NCBI GenBank assembly: GCA_018241325.1
Contig: JAFEEB010000075.1
Span: forward strand, 1-39,337
Length of the DNA: 39,337 nucleotides
Reading direction: 5' to 3'
Source: Pseudomonadota bacterium
GTDB lineage: Bacteria; Pseudomonadota; Gammaproteobacteria; Burkholderiales; Burkholderiaceae_C
The position numbers were made by a program, and so were the translations under genes. The notes under the pieces are model-generated. The model had not been told where the DNA came from, did not search any database, and was given only the letters and a program-made list of their open reading frames with translations. Within the stretch, counting starts at the first letter, position 1. Every line of letters starts with the position of its first letter. Of this stretch, positions 15,906 through 24,687 are shown piece by piece.

Positions 15906-16751
15906 ATGTTGCAAGCGATTCCGGAGCACTGGGGCAGACAGCTCGAAACCGAACACGGCGCAGTGAGCCATTCGCGCGTCGGTCCGAACGCGATCCGGCT
16001 CCAGGCGCAGGGGCACTTGGCGCTGATTCTGTTGAGTACGCAGACGGCACGCCACGTGGCGCTCAACAGCGACCGGATGATGGCGGGGGCGGCGCCCGTG
16101 GGTTCGATCGAGCTGGTTCCCATGGGGTCGGATTTGTCGGCCCAATGGGAAACGCCGAAGGAAAACGTGCTGGCCGGCTTGACGGCGCCCAAGCTGCAGG
16201 CGCTGGCCGGTGCGGAGTTCGGCACGGACCGCTTCGAGCTTTACCCGCCAGGGCTCGGTTGCGTGGACACGCGGGCGCTGGCCATGGGCCGCGCGATCCG
16301 CGACGAGCTGCAGTGCGGCAGCTTCGCGGTGAACGAATGCGTCGATGCCTGGCTCACGATCTTGGGCGTCCATCTGCTGCGCCGGTATTCGAGCCTGGGC
16401 CACCGGGCGCGCTCGGGTGCGCGCGGCGGGCTGTCGCCGGCGACCTGGCGCAAGGTGGAGGACTACATCCGTGTGCATCTGGCCGAGCGCATCACGGTGG
16501 AGCAGCTGGCCGAGACGGCCCGCCTGTCGCCGAGCCACTTCGCCCGCTCCTTCCTGGCGCGCACGGGGCAGGCGCCGCACCAGTACATCCTGGCGATGCG
16601 GCTGGAGGCGGCGCGCGAGCGCATTCTGGCCGGCAAGGAGCCGCTGGAGCGGGTGGCCCGGCTGGCCGGCTTTTCCAGTCACAGCCACCTGACGTCCACC
16701 ATGCGGCGCTTCTGGGGACTGGGTCCGACGGAGCTGCGCCAAGGGCGTTGA
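15906..16751 (+). CDS. AraC family transcriptional regulator
   Basis: A 281-residue regulator. The C-terminal AraC/XylS DNA-binding domain (about 180-280) contains both helix-turn-helix units: ITVEQLAETARLSPSHFARSF (196-216) and LERVARLAGFSSHSHLTSTM (247-266), with the conserved GLGPTELR end. The N-terminal 170 residues are a divergent sensor domain without recognisable ligand residues. The ATG at 15906 has GGGAAG nearby; a longer form from 15747 would run through the promoter area. It is divergent from the DUF3011 gene. The motif TGTCAGRAATCGACC lies on both sides of this gene, suggesting autoregulation and control of the following lipoprotein gene; that is inference. Confidence 0.9.
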   Translation: MLQAIPEHWGRQLETEHGAVSHSRVGPNAIRLQAQGHLALILLSTQTARHVALNSDRMMAGAAPVGSIELVPMGSDLSAQWETPKENVLAGLTAPKLQALAGAEFGTDRFELYPPGLGCVDTRALAMGRAIRDELQCGSFAVNECVDAWLTILGVHLLRRYSSLGHRARSGARGGLSPATWRKVEDYIRVHLAERITVEQLAETARLSPSHFARSFLARTGQAPHQYILAMRLEAARERILAGKEPLERVARLAGFSSHSHLTSTMRRFWGLGPTELRQGR

Positions 16752-16802
16752 AGTGTGCCGTGGGCTCCCGTCGGCGCGGCGACGATCGGAATCCGGCTGC
16801 GC

Positions 16803-16817
16803 TGTCAGGAATCGACC
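16803..16817. promoter_or_regulatory. Repeated 15-bp motif TGTCAGGAATCGACC (copy 2)
   Basis: Second copy of the motif found upstream of the AraC gene (15811-15825), with one difference, in the 187-base space before the lipoprotein gene. Same orientation as copy one. Nothing else is recognised in 16752-16938. Confidence 0.4.
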
Positions 16818-16938
16818 CTGGTGCAGGGCCCGCCTTGGATCAGACGGCGATCCGGCGCGCGGAACGGGCGCTTGGGCGGGTTAGCATGGCCGTATCGAGG
16901 CCGCCAGCCGCGCGGCGTCCCATGATCAGGAGCTTTTC

Positions 16939-17337
16939 ATGTCCGTTTTCAGATGCTGCGTGGGGGCGTTGGCGACCGCGGCCTTGCTGTCGGGTTGCGC
17001 GACGGTCCGGCAGTCGGATCTCGACGCGTGGGTGGGGGTGCCGGTGCAGGCGCTGGACACCCACCCGCTGTTCCTCACCATGCCGCTGTACCGCACCCAG
17101 ACAGCCAACGGGGTCGAGATTCGCAATTATTTCAACAGCAAGGACGTGGAACAGTGCTTCGCCAGCGCGGGGCACGGCGATCGGCGCCAGGTCAGCCACA
17201 GCGCATTCGTCACCTGCTCTGAAACGCGCCTGGCGTGCAGCAACCTTTTCTACATCGAGAACGGCAAGGTGACGCGCTACGCGCCCACGGGCAATTGCTA
17301 CACCAACAGCAGCGTGCGGCCGCAGGCGGGCTATTGA
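16939..17337 (+). CDS. Small lipoprotein of unknown function
   Basis: A 132-residue predicted lipoprotein. The signal peptide ends in a lipobox LLSGC with Cys20, which would be lipidated; Ala21 at the next position argues for transfer to the outer membrane. The rest has several spaced Cys (QCF, TCSE, ACSN, NCYT), a HPLFLTMPLYRTQTANGVEIRNY segment, and a NLFYIENGKVTRYAPTG stretch that is likely beta structure. I recall similar uncharacterised lipoproteins in Burkholderiales but assign no function. AGGAG at 16928-16932 gives a good ribosome site. It follows the AraC gene and a copy of the candidate operator motif. Confidence 0.82.
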   Translation: MSVFRCCVGALATAALLSGCATVRQSDLDAWVGVPVQALDTHPLFLTMPLYRTQTANGVEIRNYFNSKDVEQCFASAGHGDRRQVSHSAFVTCSETRLACSNLFYIENGKVTRYAPTGNCYTNSSVRPQAGY

Positions 17338-17347
17338 CTGGCGCCGT

Positions 17348-17379
17348 GACGGGCGCGCCTGCCGTGCAGGCGCCCCGTC
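17348..17379. terminator. Strong hairpin between convergent genes
   Basis: GACGGGCGCGCCTG and CAGGCGCCCCGTC form a long GC-rich stem with a 5-base loop (CCGTG), between the lipoprotein stop and the gdhA stop. There is no clear T run on either side, so it is a hairpin terminator candidate acting in both directions. Confidence 0.5.
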
Positions 17380-17389
17380 GGCCCCGCGC

Positions 17390-18700
17390 TCAGGGATAGA
17401 GCCCGCGCAGGTCGCGCGCGTTCAGGATGCGCGTGCAGGCGACGATGTAGGCGGCGGTGCGCAGGCTGACCTGGTGCTCCTGCGCCGTTTGCCAGACGGC
17501 GTCAAAGGCGTGCTTCATGATGCCGACCAGGCGCCGGTTGATCTCGTCCTCGTCCCAGAAGAAGCTGGAAAAGTCCTGCACCCACTCGAAGTAGCTGACG
17601 GTGACGCCGCCGGCGTTGGCGATGACGTCGGGCACCACCAGCACGCCCTTGTCGTGCAGGATGTCGTCGGCCTCGGGGGTGGTGGGGCCGTTGGCGCCTT
17701 CGATCAGCATCTTGGCCTTGATCTTTCCGGCGTTGGCCTGCGTGACCTGGCCTTCCAGCGCGGCGGGCACCATGATGTCGCACTTGCAGGACCAGAAGTC
17801 GGCCGGCGTGATGGTTTCGCCGCCCTTGAAGCCGGCCACGCCGCCGGTCTTGGCCACGTGCTCCAGCAGCTTGGGCACGGCCAGGCCCTTGTCGTTGGCC
17901 ACGCCGCCGGTGTGGTCCTGCACGGCCACCACCAGCGCGCCGGCCTCGGCAAACAGCTTGCCGGCAATGCCGCCGACGTTGCCGAAACCCTGCACGGCCA
18001 CGCGCGCGCCCTCGATGGGCAGGCCGATCTGCTTGGCCGCCTCGCAGGCCACGGTGAACACGCCGCGCCCGGTGGCCTCCTTGCGGCCCAGCGAGCCGCC
18101 CATGTCGATGGGCTTGCCGGTAACCACGCCGGTGGCGGTGGAGCCGACGTTCATGGAGTAGGTGTCCATCATCCAGGCCATGATCTTGTCGTTGGTGTTG
18201 ACGTCGGGCGCGGGGATGTCCTTGCTGGGGCCGATGATGATGCCGATCTCGCTGGTGTAGCGGCGCGTCAGGCGCTCCAGCTCCTTGTGCGAGAGCGTGC
18301 GCGGATCGACGCGGATGCCGCCCTTGGCGCCGCCGTAGGGCACGTTGACGGCGGCGTTCTTGATCGACATCCAGGCCGACAGGGCCATCACCTCGGACAG
18401 CGTCACGTCCTGGTGAAAGCGCACGCCGCCCTTGCCGGGGCCGCGGCTGGTGTTGTGCTGCACGCGGTAGCCCTCGAAGTGGGCGATGGTGCCGTTGTCC
18501 AGCTCGATGGGCACGTCCACGATCAGCGCGCGCTTGGGGCGCTTGAGCGTCTCGACCCAGCGCGACAGAGGGCCCAGGTAGGGCGTGACGCGGTCGATCT
18601 GCTGCAGGTAGATGCCCCAGGGGCCCAGATGCTTGGGATCGAGGTAGGACGGCAGGGCGTGCGTGGTGGACACCGGCGCCGCGGATTTGGCTGTGGCCAT
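17390..18700 (-). CDS. gdhA: Glutamate dehydrogenase (Glu/Leu/Phe/Val dehydrogenase family)
   Basis: A 436-residue cytosolic enzyme that interconverts glutamate and 2-oxoglutarate plus ammonia. The substrate domain has [13 protein letters not shown] (88-99) and [15 protein letters not shown] (119-133) with catalytic Lys126. The NAD(P) domain has GRGV and the dinucleotide motif GFGNVGG (238-244). The C-terminal [31 protein letters not shown] and DLRGLYP are family standards. Length fits the hexameric 420-450 residue class. Cofactor preference is not certain from sequence. An AGGAGA ribosome site precedes the ATG at 18700. It is divergent from mnmG across 249 bases. Confidence 0.95.
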   Translation of the reverse strand: MATAKSAAPVSTTHALPSYLDPKHLGPWGIYLQQIDRVTPYLGPLSRWVETLKRPKRALIVDVPIELDNGTIAHFEGYRVQHNTSRGPGKGGVRFHQDVTLSEVMALSAWMSIKNAAVNVPYGGAKGGIRVDPRTLSHKELERLTRRYTSEIGIIIGPSKDIPAPDVNTNDKIMAWMMDTYSMNVGSTATGVVTGKPIDMGGSLGRKEATGRGVFTVACEAAKQIGLPIEGARVAVQGFGNVGGIAGKLFAEAGALVVAVQDHTGGVANDKGLAVPKLLEHVAKTGGVAGFKGGETITPADFWSCKCDIMVPAALEGQVTQANAGKIKAKMLIEGANGPTTPEADDILHDKGVLVVPDVIANAGGVTVSYFEWVQDFSSFFWDEDEINRRLVGIMKHAFDAVWQTAQEHQVSLRTAAYIVACTRILNARDLRGLYP

Positions 18701-18835
18701 GAGAGAGTCTCCTTGTTCAAACCGCCGCCCCTCGGTCGTGCTGCGGAGGCGACGCTCCCATTGTCTCGCAGGACACGGCGCCGGCTGCGGTGCGGCGGCT
18801 TTCCCGCGTCGGCGACCGGTTCTTGCGCCGACGCT

Positions 18836-18897
18836 ATGTAATTGATAGCTGCCGACGGCATGCTGCCCGCGCGAACAGCCTCAACGCCTATAAAATA
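18836..18897 (+). repeat. AGCT/GCGC repeat family, copy E, in the mnmG promoter region
   Basis: AATTGATAGCTGC (18840-18852), a degenerate palindrome, then AACAGCCTCAA and an A/T-rich tail resemble the other copies, with the core one base shorter. The tail includes GCCTATAAAATAGGC; TATAAA (18889-18894) is a good -10 box candidate about 55 bases before the mnmG start. No convincing -35 is seen. Confidence 0.45.
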
Positions 18898-18949
18898 GGC
18901 AGTTTGGCGCCGCGGCCTGGCCCGCGGCGCGCCCCCGGAGCATCGCCGC

Positions 18950-20932
18950 GTGACTTCCTACATCCATCCCCAGCATTTCGACGTGATCGTGGTCGGTGGC
19001 GGCCATGCCGGCACCGAGGCGGCGCTGGCCGCCGCGCGCATGGGCGCGCAAACCCTGCTGCTCACGCACAACATCGAAACCCTGGGGCAGATGAGCTGCA
19101 ACCCCAGCATTGGCGGCATCGGCAAGGGCCACCTGGTGCGCGAGGTGGACGCGCTGGGCGGGGCGATGGCCCTGGCCACGGACGAGGCGGGCATCCAGTT
19201 TCGCATCCTGAACAGCAGCAAGGGCCCCGCCGTGCGCGCCACGCGCGCGCAGGCCGATCGGGTGCTCTACAAGGCTGCCATTCGCCGCCGGCTGGAGAAC
19301 CAGCCCAAGCTGCTGCTGTTTCAGCAGGCGGTGGACGACCTGCTGCTGGAGGGCGACCGGGTGGTGGGCGCCGTCACGCAGGCTGGCATTGCCTTCAGGG
19401 CGCGCGCCGTGGTGCTGACGGCGGGCACTTTTCTGGACGGGCGCATCCATGTCGGTCTGGACAACTACCAGGCCGGCCGCGCGGGCGACCCGCCCGCCAT
19501 CAGCCTGTCGGCGCGCCTGAAGGAGCTGAAGCTGCCGCAGGGTCGCCTGAAGACCGGCACGCCGCCGCGCCTGGACGGCCGCACCATCGACTTCAGCCTT
19601 TGCTCCGCGCAGCCGGGCGACGGCATGCCCGGCGGGCAGGGTAGCGCGATGCCGGTGTTCAGCTTCATGGGGCGCGCGGACATGCACCCGCGCCAGCTGC
19701 CATGCTGGATCACGCACACCAACGCGCGCACGCACGACATCATCCGCTCGGGCTTTGACCGCAGCCCCATGTTCACCGGCAAGATCGAGGGCGTGGGCCC
19801 GCGCTATTGCCCCAGCGTGGAAGACAAGATCAACCGCTTTGCCGGCAAGGACAGCCACCAGATCTTTCTGGAGCCCGAGGGCCTGGACACGCACGAGGTG
19901 TATCCCAACGGCATTTCGACCAGCCTGCCGTTCGACATCCAGTACCAGCTGGTGCGCAGCATCGCGGGCCTGGAGAACGCGCACATCCTGCGGCCGGGCT
20001 ACGCGATCGAGTACGACTACTTCGATCCGCGCGCCCTCAAGAGCAGCTTCGAGACGCGGCAGATCGCCGGCCTGTTCTTTGCCGGCCAGATCAACGGGAC
20101 CACGGGTTACGAAGAGGCGGCAGCCCAGGGCCTGTTTGCCGGCATCAATGCGGCGCTGCTGTGCCGGGGCGAGCCGGCATGGCTGCCCGGCCGCGACGAG
20201 GCCTATCTGGGCGTGCTGGTGGACGACTTGATCACCAAGGGCGTGACCGAGCCCTACCGCATGTTCACCAGCCGGGCCGAATACCGCCTGCAGCTGCGCG
20301 AGGACAACGCCGACATGCGCTTGACCGAAACCGGTCGCCGCCTGGGCCTGGTGGACGATGCGCGCTGGGACGCCTTCAATCGCAAGCGCGATGCGGTTTC
20401 ACGTGAAACCGAGCGGCTCAAGTCGGTTTGGGTCAATCCCGCGAACCTGCCGGCCGAGGAGTCGGCGCGTGTCCTGGGCAAGGCCATCGAGCACGAACAC
20501 AATCTGTTCGACTTGCTGCGCCGCCCCGACGTGGGCTATGCGGATTTGACGGGCATGAACGCCGGCCAGTACGCCAGCGCCGATGTTTCACGTGAAACCT
20601 TGGGCGATCTCGCCAAGGCCGTGATCGAGCAGGTGGAGATCGCGGCCAAATACTCGGGCTATATCGACCGTCAGCGCGACGAGGTGGAGCGCGCCGCGCA
20701 TCAGGAAGCGATGCGCCTGCCGGCCGACCTGGACTACATGCAGGTCGGGGCGCTGTCGATCGAGGTCCGCCAAAAGCTGCAAAAGCACCGGCCCGACACC
20801 TTGGGGCAGGCGTCGCGCATTTCGGGGGTTACCCCGGCGGCGATTTCCTTGCTGCTGATCCACCTGAAGAAAAAAGGCGGCCTGGCGGCATTGCAGGCGG
20901 GTTCACCGGCGCTGGGCGCCCGCGTCGCGTGA
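18950..20932 (+). CDS. mnmG: tRNA uridine-5-carboxymethylaminomethyl modification enzyme MnmG (GidA)
   Basis: The 660-residue FAD protein works with MnmE to make the cmnm5 modification at tRNA wobble uridines. The FAD motif [19 protein letters not shown] (14-32), [34 protein letters not shown], the [18 protein letters not shown] segment and the C-terminal helical MnmE-binding region are all present. Slightly longer than the E. coli protein (629). It starts with GTG at 18950, preceded by CGGAG. Codons around residues 482-487 and 545-550 (VSRET both times) are made of parS-like sequences. The last four bases, GTGA, also hold the rsmG start. Together these mark the classical origin-linked mnmG-rsmG operon. 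Confidence 0.98.
   Translation: MTSYIHPQHFDVIVVGGGHAGTEAALAAARMGAQTLLLTHNIETLGQMSCNPSIGGIGKGHLVREVDALGGAMALATDEAGIQFRILNSSKGPAVRATRAQADRVLYKAAIRRRLENQPKLLLFQQAVDDLLLEGDRVVGAVTQAGIAFRARAVVLTAGTFLDGRIHVGLDNYQAGRAGDPPAISLSARLKELKLPQGRLKTGTPPRLDGRTIDFSLCSAQPGDGMPGGQGSAMPVFSFMGRADMHPRQLPCWITHTNARTHDIIRSGFDRSPMFTGKIEGVGPRYCPSVEDKINRFAGKDSHQIFLEPEGLDTHEVYPNGISTSLPFDIQYQLVRSIAGLENAHILRPGYAIEYDYFDPRALKSSFETRQIAGLFFAGQINGTTGYEEAAAQGLFAGINAALLCRGEPAWLPGRDEAYLGVLVDDLITKGVTEPYRMFTSRAEYRLQLREDNADMRLTETGRRLGLVDDARWDAFNRKRDAVSRETERLKSVWVNPANLPAEESARVLGKAIEHEHNLFDLLRRPDVGYADLTGMNAGQYASADVSRETLGDLAKAVIEQVEIAAKYSGYIDRQRDEVERAAHQEAMRLPADLDYMQVGALSIEVRQKLQKHRPDTLGQASRISGVTPAAISLLLIHLKKKGGLAALQAGSPALGARVA
20395..20410. 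other. parS: parS-like centromere site 1, inside mnmG
   Basis: GGTTTCACGTGAAACC is a perfect 16-bp palindrome differing from the consensus TGTTnCACGTGAAACA only at its two outermost bases. It is read as codons for VSRET. It would bind the ParB encoded at 25316. Confidence 0.8.
20584..20599. other. parS: parS-like centromere site 2, inside mnmG
   Basis: TGTTTCACGTGAAACC matches the parS consensus at 15 of 16 positions and lies 189 bases (centre to centre) from site 1. It again encodes VSRET in the mnmG frame. Confidence 0.88.
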
Positions 20933-21579
20933 GCGCGGATTTGCAGACGGGCCTCGGCCAAGGCGCTGCTGCCCTGGGCCTGACGTTGGACGGGGTGCAG
21001 CAGGGCCGCTTGATGGCCTATCTGGATTTGTTGTCCAAGTGGAACCGGGTCTACAACCTGACGGCGGTGCGTGACCCGGCGCAGATGCTCACGCACCACC
21101 TGCTCGACAGCCTGGCGGTCATCGGGCCGCTGCGGCGCCACACCCAGGGCGCTGCCGCAAACCTGCTGGACGTGGGCAGCGGTGGCGGTTTGCCGGGGGT
21201 GGTGATTGCCCTGTGCTGCCCCGAGTTGTCGGTTTGCTGCGTTGACACGGTGGCCAAAAAGGCCAGCTTCATTCAGCACGCGGCAGGCGCCCTGGGCTTG
21301 AACAATCTGCGCGGCGTGCACGCCCGTGTCGAGTCGGTCGAAGAGCGCTTTGACGTGGTGACGTCGCGGGCGTTTGCCTCTTTGGCCGACTTCGTCGCCG
21401 GCTCGCGCCAGGCCTTGGGCGAGCAGGGCGTGTGGATGGCCATGAAGGGCAAGCGGCCGGACGAGGAGATGGTCGTCCTGCCACCGTTTGCCCGGGTGTT
21501 TCACGTGGAACCATTGACGGTGCCCGGCCTCGATGCCGAGCGCTGCCTGGTCTGGATGCGTCCGGCAACGCCAAACTGA
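20929..21579 (+). CDS. rsmG: 16S rRNA (guanine527-N7)-methyltransferase RsmG (GidB)
   Basis: A 216-residue SAM-dependent methyltransferase that methylates G527 of 16S rRNA; loss is known to give low-level streptomycin resistance. The N-terminal [14 protein letters not shown] and HHLLDSLAV precede the SAM-binding [29 protein letters not shown] and MKGKRPDEE follow as in the family. It starts with GTG overlapping the mnmG stop (GTGA), so it is translationally coupled. Near residue 190, the codons for VFHVEP contain a third parS-like site. Length matches the family (about 207-220). Confidence 0.97.
   Translation: MSADLQTGLGQGAAALGLTLDGVQQGRLMAYLDLLSKWNRVYNLTAVRDPAQMLTHHLLDSLAVIGPLRRHTQGAAANLLDVGSGGGLPGVVIALCCPELSVCCVDTVAKKASFIQHAAGALGLNNLRGVHARVESVEERFDVVTSRAFASLADFVAGSRQALGEQGVWMAMKGKRPDEEMVVLPPFARVFHVEPLTVPGLDAERCLVWMRPATPN
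21497..21512. other. parS: parS-like centromere site 3, inside rsmG
   Basis: TGTTTCACGTGGAACC reads GGTTCCACGTGAAACA on the other strand, a one-base deviation from the degenerate consensus TGTTnCACGTGAAACA. It lies about 980 bases before parA. Confidence 0.75.
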
Positions 21580-21649
21580 GCCTTTTTCAGCCGCGCGAGC
21601 GGGGCGATCACGTACACTCGCAGCGACCGCCGCCGCGCTGTACCACCCC

Positions 21650-22264
21650 ATGTTTGGCATCTCCGACTATCCGGCCTTCGTGGCCGCCATTCTGCTGTTC
21701 TTGCTGCTGCCCGGGCCGGGTAACCTGGCCATTGTCTCCAGCACGGCGCAGGGGCGGGTGCGCGGCGGGTTGGCCGCCACTTTGGGCATCATCGCGGGCG
21801 ATCAGATTCTGTTGTGGTGCGCCGTGGCCGGGGTGGCGGCGCTGCTCAAGAGCTATCCGGTGGCGTTCTCGGCCGTGCAATGGCTGGGCGCGGCCTACCT
21901 GGCCTGGCTGGGCTGGCACCTGCTGCGCAGCAAGCCGGGTGCCGCACCGGCACTCACCATCAAGCCGCACCACTATTTCAAGCAGGCGTTTTTCATCACG
22001 CTGCTCAATCCCAAGGCCATCGTGTTCTACATGGCCTTCTTCCCACTCTTTGTCGATCCCGCGCGCCAGCCCGGTTTTCTGACCTTTGGCGTCATGGCGC
22101 TGACCATCGCCGTGCTGGGCTTTGGCTATGGCCTGGTGGCCAGCCTCCTGACGCATCGCCTGGCCCAGCGCCTGCGGGCCAGCCCCCGCGTGGTCACGCT
22201 GCTGAACCGGCTGGCCGGCGTGTTTCTGATCGGCTTTGGCCTGCGTCTGGCGCTCACGCACTGA
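21650..22264 (+). CDS. LysE family exporter (RhtB-type)
   Basis: A 204-residue inner membrane protein with about six hydrophobic segments and the LysE/RhtB hallmarks LLPGPGNLAIVSSTAQG (about 19-35), LGAAYLAWLGWHLL (about 83-96), FKQAFFITLLNPKAIVFYMAFFPLFVD, and LNRLAGVFLIGFGLRLAL at the end. The family exports amino acids or related small molecules; the substrate is not known. The ATG at 21650 follows rsmG by 70 bases and lacks a Shine-Dalgarno. It is next to mnmG-rsmG and parA, an arrangement I recall from other Comamonadaceae. Confidence 0.93.
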   Translation: MFGISDYPAFVAAILLFLLLPGPGNLAIVSSTAQGRVRGGLAATLGIIAGDQILLWCAVAGVAALLKSYPVAFSAVQWLGAAYLAWLGWHLLRSKPGAAPALTIKPHHYFKQAFFITLLNPKAIVFYMAFFPLFVDPARQPGFLTFGVMALTIAVLGFGYGLVASLLTHRLAQRLRASPRVVTLLNRLAGVFLIGFGLRLALTH

Positions 22265-22297
22265 TGTCCGCAGCGGACGCCGCACCATCCAAATACC

Positions 22298-22429
22298 AAA
22301 CGCAGAGAACGCAGAGGATTCGCAAAGGACGCAAAAGAAATACCGAAGATTTGGCTTTCGCCCCATTCTGATTCAACTTGTTTTTGAATTTTTTGCGCCC
22401 TCTGCGAAACTTTTGCGTCCTCTGCGTTC
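22298..22429. repeat. Long imperfect inverted repeat before parA
   Basis: The left arm (22298-22336: ACGCAGAGAACGCAGAGG-type units, then TTCGCAAAGGACGCAAAA) matches the reverse complement of the right arm (22391-22429) at about 33 of 39 positions. Within each arm a 9-10 base unit (nnCGCAGAG) is repeated about four times. The 54-base spacer is A/T-rich. The element fills most of the 212-base space between the LysE gene and parA. Confidence 0.7.
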
Positions 22430-22476
22430 GGCTGTTCTGAACGCTTCCCCACCCCAGCCTCAGATAGCACCCACCC

Positions 22477-23259
22477 ATGGCCCAAATTTTTTGCATTGCC
22501 AACCAGAAGGGCGGCGTCGGCAAGACCACCACCACCATCAACCTGGCGGCCGGCCTGGCCAAGATCGGCCAGCGCGTGCTGCTGGTCGATCTGGACCCGC
22601 AGGGCAACGCCACCATGGGCTCGGGCATCGACAAGCGGGCCATGGCGCTGTCGGTGTATGACGTGCTGCTGGAATCCTGCACCATTGCCGAGGCCGCCGT
22701 GGTCCCCGACAAGCTCAAGGAGGCCGGCGCCGCGTACGCCGTGCTGGGTGCCAACCGCGAGCTGGCCGGCGCCGAGGTGGAGCTGGTGGGCGAGGAGCGT
22801 CGCGAGCGCCGCCTGAAGGACGGGCTGGCGCAAGTGAGCGCCGACTACGACTTCGTGCTGATCGACTGCCCGCCCAGCTTGAGCATGCTGACGCTCAACG
22901 GCCTGTGCGCCGCGCAGGGCGTGATCGTGCCCATGCAGTGCGAATACTTCGCGCTGGAGGGCCTGGCCGATTTGACCAACACCATCCGGCAGGTGCACGC
23001 CAACCTCAACCGCGACCTGCGCCTGATCGGCCTGCTGCGCGTGATGTTCGACGCGCGCATCACGCTGCAGCAGCAGGTCAGCGACCAGCTCAAGGCGCAC
23101 TATGGCGCCAAGGTGTTCGACACCATCATCCCGCGCAACGTGCGCCTGGCCGAGGCGCCCAGCTATGGCCTGCCGGGGGTGGTGTTCGACCCGGCGGCCA
23201 AGGGCAGCAAGGCGTTTGTCGAATTTGCTCAGGAAATGGTGCGGCGCGGGTTGACATGA
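22477..23259 (+). CDS. parA: Chromosome partitioning ATPase ParA (Soj)
   Basis: A 260-residue chromosomal ParA. The deviant Walker A KGGVGKTTT (11-19) with its signature Lys11, Walker A' VDLDPQGN (about 40-47) and Walker B FVLIDCPPSLSMLT (about 125-138) are intact. There is no N-terminal helix-turn-helix, which marks the chromosomal Soj type. With ParB and parS it segregates the replication origin. The GxVIxTxIPRNVRLAEAPSYGLP region is well conserved. The ribosome site is weak. Unusually, parB does not follow directly: a repeat begins 2 bases after the stop, then an acyltransferase gene and a hydrolase gene intervene. Confidence 0.97.
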   Translation: MAQIFCIANQKGGVGKTTTTINLAAGLAKIGQRVLLVDLDPQGNATMGSGIDKRAMALSVYDVLLESCTIAEAAVVPDKLKEAGAAYAVLGANRELAGAEVELVGEERRERRLKDGLAQVSADYDFVLIDCPPSLSMLTLNGLCAAQGVIVPMQCEYFALEGLADLTNTIRQVHANLNRDLRLIGLLRVMFDARITLQQQVSDQLKAHYGAKVFDTIIPRNVRLAEAPSYGLPGVVFDPAAKGSKAFVEFAQEMVRRGLT

Positions 23260-23261
23260 CA

Positions 23262-23410
23262 CACCCCCCGTCTCCGCTCGCCGCGCGATGTTTCGCCCAT
23301 CCCCTTGCAGGGACCACCGCCAGGGGCTGGGGCGACCCCGGTCACCGCGATCGCTGGCCTGGCCTGCTCCGTGGCCTTTCGGTTCTGTGGATTTCATGCG
23401 CTGCGGGTGG
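23262..23410 (+). repeat. 3'-end dispersed repeat, copy 1 (after parA)
   Basis: It begins 2 bases after the parA stop. Shared with the copy at 30190-30370 (opposite strand) are CACCCCC-GTCTCC-CT, GCGCGATGTTTCGCCCA, CCCCGGTCACCGCGATCGCT (with small changes), GGCCTGGCCTGCTCCG, and GCGCTGCGGGTG at the far end. A central segment of about 30 bases is absent compared with copy 2. It has no coding potential of its own. Confidence 0.75.
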
Positions 23411-23501
23411 TGCGCCGCGCCGCGGACTTCTGCGATGAAGCCGGATTCGCGGCAAAATAGCGGCCCTGTCGGCGCGTACACTGCGCTGGGCGCTATCAAA
23501 A

Positions 23502-24671
23502 ATGAATCAACTCGTTACCGGCCGGTCGGTCGCCAGCGCGGCGGCGACCGAGCCCTGGATCGACTGGGGCAAGGCCCTGGCCTCGCAACTCATCGTGTGG
23601 CACCACCTGGTGCATTACGGGCCCCTGGCGCCGCGGTTGTCGGCGTTCGCGCCCGGCCTGCTGGCCTGGCTGAACGGCCGCGCACTGTATGCCGTGCAGG
23701 TGTTTCTGGTCGTTGGGGGGTATCTGGCCGCGCGCAGCCTGTGGCCGCAGCCGGGGCACCCGCGCGTGGGCCCGGCCGACTGGGCGCCGCGCGTGGCCCA
23801 GCGCTGGCGCCGGCTGATGCCGCTGTACGCCGCCGCGCTGGTGCTGGCCGTGGTCTGCGCCGCCATCGCGCGCGCGCTCATGCAGGACAAGGACACGCCC
23901 GTCGCCCCCACCCTGGTGCAGTTGATCGCGCACGGGCTGCTGCTGCAAGACCTGCTCAGTCAGCCCGCGCTCAGCGCCGGCGTGTGGTATGTGGCCATCG
24001 ACCTGCAGCTGTATGCGCTGCTGGCCGGCCTGGCGGCCCTGCTGGCCTGGGTGCAGGTGCGTGCCGCGCCCGCGGCCGGCCCGATCGAACCGCGTTGGGG
24101 CGGCCTGGGCGCGTTGGCGCTGGTGGCCTTGGCGCTGGCGTCCATCGGCGTGTTCAACCTGCGTGCCGAGCTGGAAGTATCGGCCCTCTACTTTTTTTGC
24201 AGCTATGCGCTGGGCGTGCTGGCGGCTTGGGGCCGCAGCGCCGCCAGCGACGCGGCGCGCGAGCGCTGGGGCCTGTTGATCGTGCTGCTGGCCGCCTGCG
24301 GGCTGCTGCTGGCCTGGCGCGATCGGCTGGCCCTGGCGGCCTTGTGTGCCGGCCTGCTGCTGTGGCAGCCCGGACGCGGCGCGCTGCGCAGCGGCGCCGG
24401 CGTTGCGGCCGCGCGCATCGCGGCGCAGGGGGCGGCCATTTCGTATGCGCTGTTTCTGGTGCACTACCCGGTCAGCCTGCTGCTGACCGGGGTGGCCGTG
24501 CGCTGGTGGCCGGCGGACGCGGGCCATGCCGTCGCCGCACTGGCGCTGATCTGGGGCGCGAGCCTGGCGCTGGCCTGGGCACTCACCCGGGCGCTGGCGC
24601 CGGGCGTGCTGGCGCGCCGCGTGTGGCAACCTGGCGTGGCGTGGGCGCGCGCGGGGCACTGGGGGCATTGA
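23502..24671 (+). CDS. Acyltransferase family 3 membrane protein
   Basis: A 389-residue integral membrane protein with about 10 hydrophobic segments, matching the acyltransferase_3 (OafA/NodX-like) architecture. An early W..GKALASQLIVWHHLVHYG carries the family's conserved His pair. VQVFLVVGGYLAARSL resembles the usual VxxFFVLSGFL, and the RWRRLMPLYAAALVL segment is the expected R..R..P.Y. A late SYALFLVHYPVSLLL is the usual end-domain signature. Members transfer acetyl or acyl groups to cell-surface or periplasmic glycans; the acceptor is unknown. It lies between parA and the hydrolase gene, making parAB non-contiguous. The start at 23502 has no clear ribosome site. Confidence 0.85.
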   Translation: MNQLVTGRSVASAAATEPWIDWGKALASQLIVWHHLVHYGPLAPRLSAFAPGLLAWLNGRALYAVQVFLVVGGYLAARSLWPQPGHPRVGPADWAPRVAQRWRRLMPLYAAALVLAVVCAAIARALMQDKDTPVAPTLVQLIAHGLLLQDLLSQPALSAGVWYVAIDLQLYALLAGLAALLAWVQVRAAPAAGPIEPRWGGLGALALVALALASIGVFNLRAELEVSALYFFCSYALGVLAAWGRSAASDAARERWGLLIVLLAACGLLLAWRDRLALAALCAGLLLWQPGRGALRSGAGVAAARIAAQGAAISYALFLVHYPVSLLLTGVAVRWWPADAGHAVAALALIWGASLALAWALTRALAPGVLARRVWQPGVAWARAGHWGH

Positions 24672-24687
24672 CATGAGCGCGCGGGAC

